From Pseudomonas sp. Irchel s3h17 (GTDB lineage: Bacteria; Pseudomonadota; Gammaproteobacteria; Pseudomonadales; Pseudomonadaceae), in contig NZ_FYDL01000006.1 in the NCBI RefSeq assembly GCF_900187505.1, positions 1 to 64,000 on the forward strand: a DNA stretch of 64,000 nucleotides, in the 5' to 3' direction. The first letter of the stretch is position 1; each line of letters starts with the position of its first letter. Of the stretch, positions 1 to 8,636 are shown one piece after another. A program made the position numbers and the translations under genes. Below the pieces are notes generated by a model. That model was not told where the DNA came from, made no database searches, and saw only the letters and a program-made list of their open reading frames with translations.

Positions 1-416
1 TGACCATCCAGGCGCAGATCATGGACCTGCTGCTGGCCCTGCAAAAAGAGCAGGACATGGGCCTGGTGCTGATCACCCACGACCTCGCGGTCGTGGCCGA
101 AACCGCCCAGCGCGTGTGCGTGATGTACGCCGGTCAAGCCGTCGAAGTCGGCCAGGTGCCGCAACTGTTCGACATCCCGGCGCACCCGTACAGCGAAGCG
201 CTGCTCAAGGCGATTCCAGAACACAGCCTCGGTGCCGCGCGTTTGTCGACCTTGCCTGGCATCGTGCCCGGTCGCTACGACCGTCCGCAGGGTTGCCTGC
301 TGTCGCCGCGCTGCCCGTACGTGCAGGACAACTGCCGTGCACAGCGTCCGACCCTTGATCCGAAAAGCAACAGCCTCGCCCGCTGCGTCTACCCGCTGAA
401 CCAGGAGGTGGCGTAA
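1..416 (+). CDS. dppD: Dipeptide ABC transporter ATP-binding protein DppD (3' part only)
   Basis: The window opens inside this gene; the reading frame starts at base 3 and ends at TAA 414-416. What remains is the ABC D-loop/[10 protein letters not shown] segment, the H-loop ([11 protein letters not shown]) and the C-terminal oligopeptide/dipeptide extension with its cysteine cluster ([10 protein letters not shown], later C-x6-type spacing), which is typical of DppD/OppD and not of other ABC ATPases. It would hydrolyse ATP on the inner face of the cytoplasmic membrane to power dipeptide import together with DppF. The stop overlaps the next start (TAATG), showing translational coupling. The 5' part, including Walker A, is outside the window. 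Confidence 0.93.
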   Translation, partial: TIQAQIMDLLLALQKEQDMGLVLITHDLAVVAETAQRVCVMYAGQAVEVGQVPQLFDIPAHPYSEALLKAIPEHSLGAARLSTLPGIVPGRYDRPQGCLLSPRCPYVQDNCRAQRPTLDPKSNSLARCVYPLNQEVA

Positions 417-1387
417 TGGCCGTCGTTCTTACCGCCCGCGACCTGACCCGTCACTACGAAGTGTCCCGTGGCCTGTTCAAGGGGCACGCGACTGTACGCG
501 CCCTCAACGGTGCGTCGTTCGAACTGGAAGCCGGCAAGACCCTGGCCGTCGTGGGCGAATCCGGTTGCGGCAAGTCCACCCTCGCCCGTGCCCTGACCTT
601 GATCGAAGAGCCGTCCTCAGGCTCCTTGAAAATCGCCGGGCAGGAAGTCGCTGGCGCCGACAAGGTCCAGCGCAAGCAATTGCGCAAAGACGTGCAGATG
701 GTGTTCCAAAGCCCGTACGCCTCGTTGAACCCGCGGCAGAAAGTCGGTGATCAACTCGCCGAACCGTTGCTGATCAACACCAGCCTCAGCGCCTCGGAAC
801 GTCGCGAGAAAGTGCAGGCGATGATGAAGCAAGTCGGTTTGCGCCCAGAGCATTATCAGCGTTACCCGCACATGTTCTCCGGCGGTCAGCGCCAACGGAT
901 CGCCCTCGCCCGCGCGATGATGCTGCAACCGAAAGTGCTGGTGGCGGACGAACCGACCTCGGCGCTGGACGTGTCGATCCAGGCCCAGGTGCTGAACTTG
1001 TTCATGGACCTGCAGCAAGAGTTCAACACCGCCTACGTGTTCATCTCCCACAACCTGGCCGTGGTGCGCCACGTCGCCGATCACGTGATGGTGATGTACC
1101 TCGGCCGGCCGGTGGAAATGGGCCCGAAGGAAGACATCTACACCCGTCCGCTGCACCCTTACACCCAGGCCCTGCTGTCGGCGACACCGACCATCCACCC
1201 GGATCCGAACAAGCCGAAAATCAAGATCGTCGGCGAGCTACCCAACCCGCTGAACCCGCCGTCCGGCTGCGCGTTCCACAAGCGTTGCCCGTACGCCACC
1301 GAACGTTGCAGCACCGAAGAGCCGGCCCTGCGCCTGCTCGACAGCCGGCAGGTGGCTTGCCACTACGCGGAAGACATCAACGACTGA
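416..1387 (+). CDS. dppF: Dipeptide ABC transporter ATP-binding protein DppF
   Basis: A full-length 323-residue ABC ATPase. Walker A GESGCGKS is at residues 47-54, the signature FSGGQRQ at 154-160, Walker B VLVADEP at 174-180, and the switch histidine in FISHNLAVV. The C-terminal oligo_HPY extension contains GCAFHKRCPY and a further cysteine, as in DppF/OppF. It pairs with DppD as the second nucleotide-binding subunit of the dipeptide importer. Its ATG overlaps the dppD stop by one base. It is the last gene of the operon; no strong hairpin terminator is visible directly after it. OppF is the alternative name, but the pairing and length suit DppF as commonly annotated in Pseudomonas. Confidence 0.93.
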   Translation: MAVVLTARDLTRHYEVSRGLFKGHATVRALNGASFELEAGKTLAVVGESGCGKSTLARALTLIEEPSSGSLKIAGQEVAGADKVQRKQLRKDVQMVFQSPYASLNPRQKVGDQLAEPLLINTSLSASERREKVQAMMKQVGLRPEHYQRYPHMFSGGQRQRIALARAMMLQPKVLVADEPTSALDVSIQAQVLNLFMDLQQEFNTAYVFISHNLAVVRHVADHVMVMYLGRPVEMGPKEDIYTRPLHPYTQALLSATPTIHPDPNKPKIKIVGELPNPLNPPSGCAFHKRCPYATERCSTEEPALRLLDSRQVACHYAEDIND

Positions 1388-2107
1388 GCCACCGGGGTTG
1401 ACAGGCCGCGTCCTTGTCCACCCCCACGCCAACCGACGGACGCCTATTCATGCCTTGCCAAATCCCTCACATAATGGCTCTTAGCCATTATCCGGGACCG
1501 ATATTGCTGGCGGAAGAGACGACCAGCGACAGGGAAAGTCTGTAAGAGAAAGACAGGAGCTAATGCTGCGGCGGTGCCCGTCCTTCCCGCTGTCGCAGCC
1601 GTGAACGAGGCTAAAGGTTAGCCAAACAGCAGGCTGTAAAATGGCGGTCTTCTACTAGACCGCCCCGCTGTCGGGCATCCAGGACGACCTTGCACCTAGA
1701 GCCCGGAATTGGGCCAGCAATGGCTTGGCCCGGATTCGTTAAAATGGGGCTATCGTTCCTTAACTTTTTTCAGCTCATGAATCCCGTGCCCATCCCGATC
1801 CCAGAGGTAACCCGCGAGCTTTCCGATCCCCCTTCGCTGGCGACGGGGTTACCAGACTCGTCTACGCCGGCAGCCCCGCCGTGCAACGCCTTTGCTACGA
1901 CGTGCGTATTGCAAAGTTGTGCATAGGTCCTGTCCGCTTCCCTACGTCCGCTTTCCTCTTGGCATACATTTCCAGCAATCGACGCTCGAACCGTCTGATC
2001 ATGCAAGACCCGTCCCGGGCAGCTTCGGCTCAGATTTCGTTGACAGGCACCCAGATCAAAGCGCCAGCCGGCTACCGCCGTGGCGACAAATCACCCCTTC
2101 GATCCTG
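1388..2107. other. 720-bp gap without a convincing gene; contains strong hairpins
   Basis: No ORF here looks like a protein: the six-frame products are short, proline/serine-rich and mutually overlapping. Two perfect short hairpins stand out: a 9-bp stem with a 3-nt loop at 1471-1491 (arms ATAATGGCT/AGCCATTAT) and an 8-bp stem with a 6-nt loop at 1643-1664 (arms GGCGGTCT/AGACCGCC). Between them are further G/C-rich complementary pieces around 1564-1602. The layout could be a structured RNA, a remnant of a mobile element, or only decayed DNA. No promoter or start-codon signal resolves this. Confidence 0.4.
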
Positions 2108-2785
2108 CTAACGATCTATATCTACAGCTATCTCAACCGCATCAAGGCCGGCGCAGCGTACTTCGCCTACGGGGCATCGAAGGACTCTATAGATCTCCGA
2201 AATCACCTGCATCGTTGCGTCTTCGATCGTTCCTTCATTACGGCATAAAAACCAGCCGTGATCTGCAATCGCTCGCTCGAACGCCTTGGTACAAGCGACA
2301 TGTTCTTCCAGCTTATGGATCACAGTACTGCTCAGCCCACGCCGTCGTGCCGCTGCCCTCGCCCATGAAATATCAGGGGCGGTGACAACCCCGACATGCA
2401 GGTCTGGCACTCGCACGTTTCGATCAATGTTCAACTGTAGAATCTCTGCAAACGGGACTATCCGGCGAAACGCGGCATCAGACGGGTACCAGCGATCGAT
2501 CAAGATGATGCTGCCAGGTGGCTGTTTAGCCAGCACGTGCTGGGAAATCCAGGTACGGCTGTCAGCAAAGCGTTCACAAACCCCCAACTCCAAATCCCGG
2601 GTAGGATTTCTGACGAGTTTGTTAACGAGGGCCATTGTTTCACCCCTATAGGGATCGCTTTTTTTCTCGCAAAGTCGGATCACCATTTTGTTGTCTGCCC
2701 TCAGTACTTTCGTAACGGCCTCCAACAGTGTGGTTTTGCCGGTACCCTTGGGCCCATCTAGAGAAACAAACAGCGGACGATTCAT
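2108..2785 (-). CDS. Thymidylate-kinase-like P-loop protein
   Basis: A 225-residue protein with Walker A GPKGTGKT at residues 11-18, the DR(Y/W) motif of thymidylate kinases as LIDRWYPSDAAF (Asp97-Arg98-Trp99), and an arginine-rich LID-like stretch (RAAARRRGLS). These place it in the nucleoside monophosphate/thymidylate kinase superfamily. It is too divergent to be the housekeeping tmk, and it stands alone, about 0.7 kb from dppF and 0.4 kb from the next gene. A role in phosphorylating a nucleotide or a nucleotide-like antibiotic is possible but not shown. Start: ATG at 2785. The neighbours suggest an accessory locus. Confidence 0.7.
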   Translation of the reverse strand: MNRPLFVSLDGPKGTGKTTLLEAVTKVLRADNKMVIRLCEKKSDPYRGETMALVNKLVRNPTRDLELGVCERFADSRTWISQHVLAKQPPGSIILIDRWYPSDAAFRRIVPFAEILQLNIDRNVRVPDLHVGVVTAPDISWARAAARRRGLSSTVIHKLEEHVACTKAFERAIADHGWFLCRNEGTIEDATMQVISEIYRVLRCPVGEVRCAGLDAVEIAVDIDR

Positions 2786-3160
2786 TCTTCACATAACGAT
2801 TGATATACGGTTTTTTTTGCCCGGTTCGTTCGCTGGAACCGCTTGGCGCGACTACGCGAATCGAGTGGAGGGCCCTTATGAACAGACATTGATGAACACT
2901 CTAACCTGGTATCTGGCTAACGGGGCTCAAAATCAAGGGTTACAGCCGCTTATGAACATCGGTCATCGCCCATAAGTTAAATCGCGTAGCATGTTAGAAA
3001 TGAGCGCGTGCTTACGTCACAGCAACTCCCAACATTGCCCGGATTAAAGAGAAAGCACTCGGCAAGAGTCCCGCCTATCAACGCAGCCTCCTGCCCTGCC
3101 CGCGCTCTTAGCGAAGCGAAGTACCTGACGCTTCCAGCTGCCGATACGTGCGGGAGCGGA
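2786..3160. other. 375-bp intergenic gap, nothing recognised
   Basis: This stretch separates two minus-strand genes. It begins with an A/T-rich tract including eight T residues at about 2811-2818, consistent with a promoter for the thymidylate-kinase-like gene. No credible coding frame was found; the short frames here do not resemble protein families. Confidence 0.4.
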
Positions 3161-4312
3161 TCAGCGCGAAGATGCCGCCAAATCCTCTTCGACGAAGCGC
3201 AGCATCGCCTCCGCCAGCGCCTCGCGCGGATAGGCATTTTGTGTCGCCAATAGTGAAGCGATGGTCGAATGCGTTCGGGCGATCGGCACTGCCAGTGCCC
3301 AATGATCGGCGTTGATATAGCCCATCAGGGTGCTGCCAGGCACAACCTGATCGTAGAAGATCACTTGGCTGTCGTTGCGGGCATCGATGCGCGCCAGCTT
3401 GTTGTAACTCGATTTCAGCACGAACGAGATGTGATCCGGCTGCGGGAAGGTAACGAGCGAATAGTAGTTCAGTTCGGACGGCAGCCGGTTCTGCGCCAGC
3501 CAGCTCTTGCGCGTTGCGGGTCGCAGGCTGTTGATCGCGCCACCGTCGCCGGAATCGCAGGTCGCACCGGGAAAGTGCCGCAACAGGTCCGCCTGGTACT
3601 GCTCGGCATCGTTGGCCAGTGCCGAGCCGCCGACCGAGCCGGCAGCGCTGATCACTGCCGCCACGCGGCCGCGGATTTGCGGGTAAGCGACCATCGCTTC
3701 GAGAATGTCGGGCGCGCCTTTCGAATAGCCGATCAGGACGAGGCGTGGCGGTCCGGCCTCGGCTGGCATCGCCATGATCGCGTCGCGTATTTGCCGAGCG
3801 TTGTTTGCGGAACTCGATAAGGCGTCGACCTTGATCTGCACCAGGTCATATCCGAACTGGCGGAGATGAATCGCTACGCTGCCGGGCGCTTGCAGCCATT
3901 GTTCGAAGCATTCGTAGCCGACGCCGGCCACCACAGCGCCGATCAGACGGCGCTTCGATTGACCGAGATCGACGGGTTTGCCGGTGCCAGCAGGTTCGCT
4001 ACCGACGCGCGTCAGTGCCTCCTCGCAAGGGCGGCTATCGGGCAGGTCGCTTCCTCGCGTGTCGAGGATCGAGCAGAAAATCTCGCGAAAGCGCGCCCGC
4101 TGGTCCTGCACGCCGGCCTGCGACGCAGGGACCAGCACAAGCGGCGGTGTGTCCGTCGAGTAGGCGATCAGCGGCGCAGATGTGCAGGCGGTGAGCGCAT
4201 GGCAGCCAGCGATCATCAGCCATGCCATGCCACAGCGGCACAACAATGTGTGGGCGCCGCACAGACGGCCGGCCGAGTCATCCGGCCTGCCGAACAGGTC
4301 ACTTGCGAGCAT
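3161..4312 (-). CDS. Alpha/beta-hydrolase-like lipoprotein
   Basis: A 383-residue protein whose N-terminus has a hydrophobic stretch ending in a lipobox-like ALTAC (Cys43), suggesting export and lipidation. A nucleophile elbow GYSKG is at residues 194-198 (Ser196) and a late histidine in NADHWALAVP (His336) could complete a serine-hydrolase triad, so an esterase/lipase-type activity in the envelope is likely; the substrate is unknown. The frame stays open to 4423, but an ATG at 4312 overlaps the upstream gene's stop by 14 bases and is preferred; an ATG at 4228 would also leave a lipoprotein signal. It is the third gene of a minus-strand operon with two LssY-C lipoproteins. Confidence 0.65.
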   Translation of the reverse strand: MLASDLFGRPDDSAGRLCGAHTLLCRCGMAWLMIAGCHALTACTSAPLIAYSTDTPPLVLVPASQAGVQDQRARFREIFCSILDTRGSDLPDSRPCEEALTRVGSEPAGTGKPVDLGQSKRRLIGAVVAGVGYECFEQWLQAPGSVAIHLRQFGYDLVQIKVDALSSSANNARQIRDAIMAMPAEAGPPRLVLIGYSKGAPDILEAMVAYPQIRGRVAAVISAAGSVGGSALANDAEQYQADLLRHFPGATCDSGDGGAINSLRPATRKSWLAQNRLPSELNYYSLVTFPQPDHISFVLKSSYNKLARIDARNDSQVIFYDQVVPGSTLMGYINADHWALAVPIARTHSTIASLLATQNAYPREALAEAMLRFVEEDLAASSR

Positions 4313-5573
4313 CGTCGACCTCCTTGCGTGCAGGCGATTCGCGCCGGTCCAGATACGTTTCCCAATCGAGCATCTCCACCTCCGACAGGCTGAGCGGGCG
4401 CGGCGCAAAGAACATGACCGCACGCAGACCGTCGCTGTAGTAATGGGCGCCGCTGAACGTCGTTCGAGATTGTGCCTGGGACGCGGGGCCGACGCCGGTA
4501 ACGAACCCGAGCTTGTCCAGACCGGCCGAATACATCATGTCCTGAATCAGGAGATTTCTCGCCTCATCGACATCCTCATGCAAGACGAGGTTTTCCGACT
4601 CGCGCGGTGCAAAGCGTCCGCCGGTCGGTCTGCCGACCTGCGCGAGATAGACGGAGCGACCTTCGAAGCGCATTGGCGTGAGCCACACACGCACCCAGGT
4701 CGCCGGCGCTCCGGCTTGTGATTGCTTGCGAACCACGGCATCGGGCATGCGGCCGAACACACGTTCGGCCGCATCCGCGGGGTACGCGGCACGCCGGTAG
4801 CTGCGACGCACAAATGCGGCGGCGATATCGGCGAACTCGCCGACGAGAATCGCATTGAGCGGATCGCCGTGCGCCCTGCCGTTCGCGTCAGCGGCGCAGC
4901 AGGGAAGGCGCTCCAACGCGGAACGCAACGCGGCCAGATCGTCATAGTCCTTGATCTCGGAACCGTGATGCTGGAACAAGCCTTCGGCAAACCATTTTTC
5001 CCCAGCATCGTCCGGCACCTGCAAGAAGAGGGAGAACGGGATCAGCGTCTTTCTCTGCAGCAGATCGATATTCAGCAGCCGCGTAACGCGCTCCGGGTTG
5101 ATGAACAGCACGCCCGCTTTCGTTTCGCCTGGCAGGACGGGATTCTTGAACCCCAGTTGGTCGAAGTGTGCATCGATGCGCGCGTTCGCTGCCGGGGCTA
5201 ATGTCCTGTGCACGGACCAGGCGACTTCGAGTGGCGAGAAATAGTCGGGATCGGTCCCCGGCCGCAGCAACAAGAGCGGATCGTCAGTCTGGTTATGGAC
5301 TTCGACCCACACGGGCTGCACGCGCGTCTTGTCCAACTCCACACCCAGCATGCGCCGCCTGTCTTCGGCACTGAGCACGGCGGCGCTGACGCGCACCTCG
5401 TGCCTGGTGGCCGTCTGCGCACGTTCACGCAACCCGGAAGTACTGAAATCGGCAGGCGCCTGCCAGGTCGCACAAGCAACGGCGAGCGCAAGAATCGCTG
5501 CACAACTCATGGTGCACAAGCAGCGCATTGCACACCGCAGAGTGGCGCGTGGCGCCGACGGCAAGCGGCTCAT
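4299..5573 (-). CDS. LssY C-terminal-domain lipoprotein (second of a paralogous pair)
   Basis: A 424-residue exported protein: a basic N-terminus, a hydrophobic segment and a possible lipobox (LAVAC). The C-terminal half shows features I associate with the LssY-C domain (VFGRMPDAVVRKQ, TWVRVWLTPMRFEGRSVYLAQVGR). It shares ALER/ALEA-LPCC, GDPLN and the GTDPDYFSPLE/GLDPNFFPASE block with the gene just upstream, so the two are tandem paralogues. Function of the domain is not established; it was named after a protein of the Legionella lss region. Its start overlaps the upstream stop by 4 bases (ATGA), so the three genes form one translationally coupled operon. Confidence 0.7.
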   Translation of the reverse strand: MSRLPSAPRATLRCAMRCLCTMSCAAILALAVACATWQAPADFSTSGLRERAQTATRHEVRVSAAVLSAEDRRRMLGVELDKTRVQPVWVEVHNQTDDPLLLLRPGTDPDYFSPLEVAWSVHRTLAPAANARIDAHFDQLGFKNPVLPGETKAGVLFINPERVTRLLNIDLLQRKTLIPFSLFLQVPDDAGEKWFAEGLFQHHGSEIKDYDDLAALRSALERLPCCAADANGRAHGDPLNAILVGEFADIAAAFVRRSYRRAAYPADAAERVFGRMPDAVVRKQSQAGAPATWVRVWLTPMRFEGRSVYLAQVGRPTGGRFAPRESENLVLHEDVDEARNLLIQDMMYSAGLDKLGFVTGVGPASQAQSRTTFSGAHYYSDGLRAVMFFAPRPLSLSEVEMLDWETYLDRRESPARKEVDDARK

Positions 5574-6862
5574 GGCTTGCCCCGCCCCGGTGATTGTCCG
5601 CCATTCTCGTAGATTCCCTTCGATAGAAAGAACTCGATTTCCGCCAGGGAGGTGTGCATTTTATCGAATACCAGGACACAGCGCAGTCCATCCGTGTAGT
5701 AAGGATCGGTCGTCAGGTTCTCGCGCGGCGCGCTCTTGGGCGCGGCCCCCACACCCTTCACAAATCCGAACTTGGCCAGCGTCACCGAATACGCCATATC
5801 CTGTGTCAGCGCACTCCGCGCTTCGTCGACGTCAGGGTCGATCTTGTGCGTCGTCAGCGTCGCAGAATGCACGGTAAGCCGGCTGCCGATATCACGGCTG
5901 ATCTGTCCGACCCACACTTTCTTGCCGTGATATTGCATCGGGCTCAGCCACAGCCTCAGGTGATTGCGCTGGTGGACATTGTCACGCGCCTTTTGCAAGG
6001 CAAGGTCCTGAGCTCGCCCGAACAGATAGAGATCGCTCACCGGCGCATAGGGATAACGCTCGCCGGCAAGCGCCGAATTGACCATTTTCATGATCGACCC
6101 CGACCACTTTTCCTCGGTTCCACGCCAGCCGCGACGCGCGAATGCGGGGAAGGCATCATCGAGGCCGCCGACGATCACCAGGTTCAGAGGATCGCCGTTC
6201 CTGGAGCCCTCCTCGTTGGTGACGCAGCACGGCAGCGCCTCCAGCGCCGCCTGGAAACTGACGTCATCCGTGTAGTTCACAATTTCTTCGGGCGGATAGA
6301 TGCCCTGCCTGAACACTTCGCTGATGTGGTAATCGGTGCGCAGGCCCGGCACGATGCTCAGGACAGAGAAATGCCTCGCCCGACCGTCCGCCACCAGATC
6401 GAGGTGAACGAACTTGAACCCCTCGTCGAGATTGGTCAACACGAAGCCCGAGGTTGTCGCGCCAGGTGGGACAGGGTTGCGGAAGGCCAGCCGACGAAAG
6501 TGCCGGTCGAGCGCCGTCCGCTCGTCCTGCGGGACGCCCGAGAAAAATGCTTCGGCCGCCTCGGATGCAGGGAAGAAATTTGGATCGAGGCCCGGCGAAA
6601 GCAGATAGTAGGCGCGATCTTCCCGATTGTTGACTTCGATCCAGACTGGCTGTATCGATGTATTCGCCAGAGGCACGCCGTAGACCGCCTCGCTTTCTGC
6701 GGCCGACAGTACGGCGGTCGACACGCGCAAGCCGCCATCGCTGCGCGTCACGGCGCGGCTCTTGTAGTCAAGGCTCGTCGTTGGCGGAGGCTGGGAGGCG
6801 CAGCCGGCGAGCGCGGCTGCGATGGCCGTTGCTGTGAGAACGTGTCTCACCATGCGATGCAT
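5570..6862 (-). CDS. LssY C-terminal-domain lipoprotein (first of a paralogous pair)
   Basis: A 430-residue lipoprotein with a clear signal sequence and lipobox LAGC (Cys21). Residues of roughly 205-420 carry the LssY-C pattern, including LYLFGRAQDLALQKARD, HLRLWLSPM and KKVWVGQISRDIG. The N-terminal part (about 40-180), shared with the paralogue downstream, looks like a beta-rich domain (QPVWIEVNNR, PVPPGATTSGFV). This is the promoter-proximal gene of the three-gene lipoprotein operon; a TGAGGT ribosome-binding site precedes ATG 6862. Export to the envelope is well supported; the biochemical role is not known. Confidence 0.72.
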   Translation of the reverse strand: MHRMVRHVLTATAIAAALAGCASQPPPTTSLDYKSRAVTRSDGGLRVSTAVLSAAESEAVYGVPLANTSIQPVWIEVNNREDRAYYLLSPGLDPNFFPASEAAEAFFSGVPQDERTALDRHFRRLAFRNPVPPGATTSGFVLTNLDEGFKFVHLDLVADGRARHFSVLSIVPGLRTDYHISEVFRQGIYPPEEIVNYTDDVSFQAALEALPCCVTNEEGSRNGDPLNLVIVGGLDDAFPAFARRGWRGTEEKWSGSIMKMVNSALAGERYPYAPVSDLYLFGRAQDLALQKARDNVHQRNHLRLWLSPMQYHGKKVWVGQISRDIGSRLTVHSATLTTHKIDPDVDEARSALTQDMAYSVTLAKFGFVKGVGAAPKSAPRENLTTDPYYTDGLRCVLVFDKMHTSLAEIEFFLSKGIYENGGQSPGRGKP

Positions 6863-7169
6863 CGCGTAACCTCATCAACTGAGCTTTACCAATCTTCGCT
6901 GCCCTGCCTACGTAATCCGTGGCTACTACGAACAATAGTTTCTACGTCGCAGCTTTTCATTATGAACCGCCCCGGGAATTCCGGAGGCTTTTTGGTATGA
7001 GTCACGCCGCCATGGCAGACTAGTCGAACTATCGATAGCAGGCCGCTTCGGCCTCTGCAGGTGATACGTCGCCGATGGGCTCCAGCAGCCGTTGAGAACG
7101 CCAGGTTCCTCTATCTATCGTAGTAATTCTCGAGTAAGTCACAGTGATCCGGGGTGAGCGACATCCAGA
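6863..7169. other. 307-bp intergenic gap
   Basis: The gap holds the presumed promoter of the minus-strand lipoprotein operon and the region downstream of the nuclease-like gene. No coding frame is credible. A/T-richer sequence at 6890-6970 is consistent with a promoter, but no -35/-10 pair can be assigned with confidence. Confidence 0.35.
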
Positions 7170-7736
7170 CTATTCGATTTCCGGGTTACCTCTGATCGGG
7201 CATTGGATGTCCATCGGTATTTGCGTAATCGCCAGCCGTATACGACTCTGGATGTGATTGCAGCCCAAGAACCGCCTTTTGAATTGGTTCTCTTGAGGTG
7301 GCTTGTTTTTCTTGCGCGTGAGTGGGAATGCTTTTTCAACGTAAGGGACAATGAGTTCGAACACATCACCGCGATTCAAAGCCTGGCGATGCAGGTATTG
7401 CGAAGCTTTGTAGAGTATCTGCTCGATCTGCTGTTTCCCGAAAGGTGTATGGACAAACTTGCACTGCAGATAACGAGACTTGCCGTCCCGAACTGCGACC
7501 AGATCAATACCCTGGTCTGCAAAACCAAGGGCTAGCCCTCGGTAATCGATTTCCCAGCCATCTTTCTCTAGTTCCAGACCAATCCATCGCTCGTAGACTA
7601 TCCCCCAGTCGGATAACGCCATCATCTGCGGAGTAATCAGGTCGATGGGCTCTCCCTTTTCGTTCAGCACCGTGACACCCATCACGTGATGCACTGCCAA
7701 ACGCCCAGCCATCAGCCTTCTGGCTAACCCTTTCAT
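7170..7736 (-). CDS. PD-(D/E)XK restriction-endonuclease-like protein (Mrr type)
   Basis: A 188-residue protein. Residues 44-93 give a restriction-endonuclease fold pattern: a helix with Glu49 (GIVYERWIGLELEKDGW), then GIDLVAV with Asp78, and LQCKF with Gln91 and Lys93, that is E...D...QxK as in Mrr-catalytic-type nucleases. The N-terminus (about 1-40) and the basic C-terminal tail are not recognised. No methyltransferase or specificity gene lies beside it, so it is not a classical restriction pair; a stand-alone defence or DNA-processing nuclease is possible. The ATG at 7736 is preceded by GGAG-type sequence on the minus strand. Confidence 0.62.
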   Translation of the reverse strand: MKGLARRLMAGRLAVHHVMGVTVLNEKGEPIDLITPQMMALSDWGIVYERWIGLELEKDGWEIDYRGLALGFADQGIDLVAVRDGKSRYLQCKFVHTPFGKQQIEQILYKASQYLHRQALNRGDVFELIVPYVEKAFPLTRKKNKPPQENQFKRRFLGCNHIQSRIRLAITQIPMDIQCPIRGNPEIE

Positions 7737-8131
7737 CCGTCGCTCCTTTCAACTCTCCTATGGTGCGCCTTCGGCAACGCTGGCTTTGGAACAGCAGCAT
7801 TCCTATCCCGGTACCACTCAGCGTTTCCGACCGCCTTCAGCAACTGGGCACGGCCACCCTCGTCCTGACCTTCAGTAACATTGCGACCTTATTCAAGGGT
7901 TAAGGGAGCGTTCAAGGAAAATTTCGCACACTCATGGCCAAAGGATCCTGATTCCGAGAAGTGGGCTAGATTTCACCGCCAGTAAAACCACTACGCCCTC
8001 TCCCGCTTTAAGTTGGCATGATCACCCGATTCAAGGTATTAAAGCCCCCCCCAGCGTCCCGGCCACTGACGATGTCGAACCGTCCGACCTACCCGCGACC
8101 TTCCCTTTACCACCTCACGCAAGAGACCCCC
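7737..8131. other. 395-bp intergenic gap between divergent genes
   Basis: The region separates the minus-strand nuclease-like gene from the plus-strand RidA-like gene and probably holds both promoters. Frames across it give only low-complexity products. An upstream ATG at 8018 is in frame with the RidA-like gene, but the extra 38 residues are unlike the family. Confidence 0.4.
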
Positions 8132-8512
8132 ATGGCAAACCACGACCTGACCTTTATCCCTGATCCCGACGCGGACTCCATTTCCTCCGACGTTGTCGGT
8201 TTCGCGGGCGTGCTGGTCTCCACGCAGATCCCTACCCGTGCCGACGGAAGCCTGGAACTGGGCAACATCACGCTGCAGAGCGAGTGCACGCTGCAGGCGC
8301 TCAAGGTTGCGCTGGAGCGTGCCGGCAGTTCCATGGACCGGGTGATGCACCTGACCATCTACCTCACCGACATGGCCGACCGCGCCGCGTTCAACGAGGT
8401 TTACCAGCGCTTTTTCGCCAAGCCGTGGCCAGTGCGCGCAGCAGTCGGTGTGGCCGCCCTGGCGGTTGAAGGCATGCGCGTGGAAGTCACGGCGATGGCC
8501 GCCAAGGGCTGA
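8132..8512 (+). CDS. RidA family protein (enamine/imine deaminase-like)
   Basis: A 126-residue protein of normal RidA length. The family signatures are visible: TLQALKVALERAGSSMDRVMHLTIYLTD in the middle (given here as its two halves TLQALKVALERAG and VMHLTIYLTD), FNEVYQRFF, then PVRAAVGVAAL with Arg102, the carboxylate-binding arginine position, and a final VEVTAMA strand. RidA proteins hydrolyse reactive enamine/imine intermediates; some relatives have other roles. The ATG at 8132 is chosen because MANHDLTF matches the family N-terminus. Confidence 0.85.
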   Translation: MANHDLTFIPDPDADSISSDVVGFAGVLVSTQIPTRADGSLELGNITLQSECTLQALKVALERAGSSMDRVMHLTIYLTDMADRAAFNEVYQRFFAKPWPVRAAVGVAALAVEGMRVEVTAMAAKG

Positions 8513-8636
8513 ATCCGCGGCGTTATTCGGCGGCCACGCTTAGCGAATGGCCGCCACCGGACAGCATGCGGGTGCCGGTCAAGCGTTTCGCCGCTACAAT
8601 GCGCGTCTCGACCGTGACAAGCCTGACTAAAAAAAT

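Noticed and set aside
3161..6862. Lipoprotein operon as a type I secretion locus because of the LssY name
   Set aside because: No ABC exporter, membrane-fusion protein or outer-membrane channel gene is nearby.
5654..7000. A 448-residue plus-strand frame opposite the first LssY-C lipoprotein gene
   Set aside because: The minus-strand gene has a signal peptide, lipobox and domain motifs; the plus-strand product is arginine-rich without motifs.
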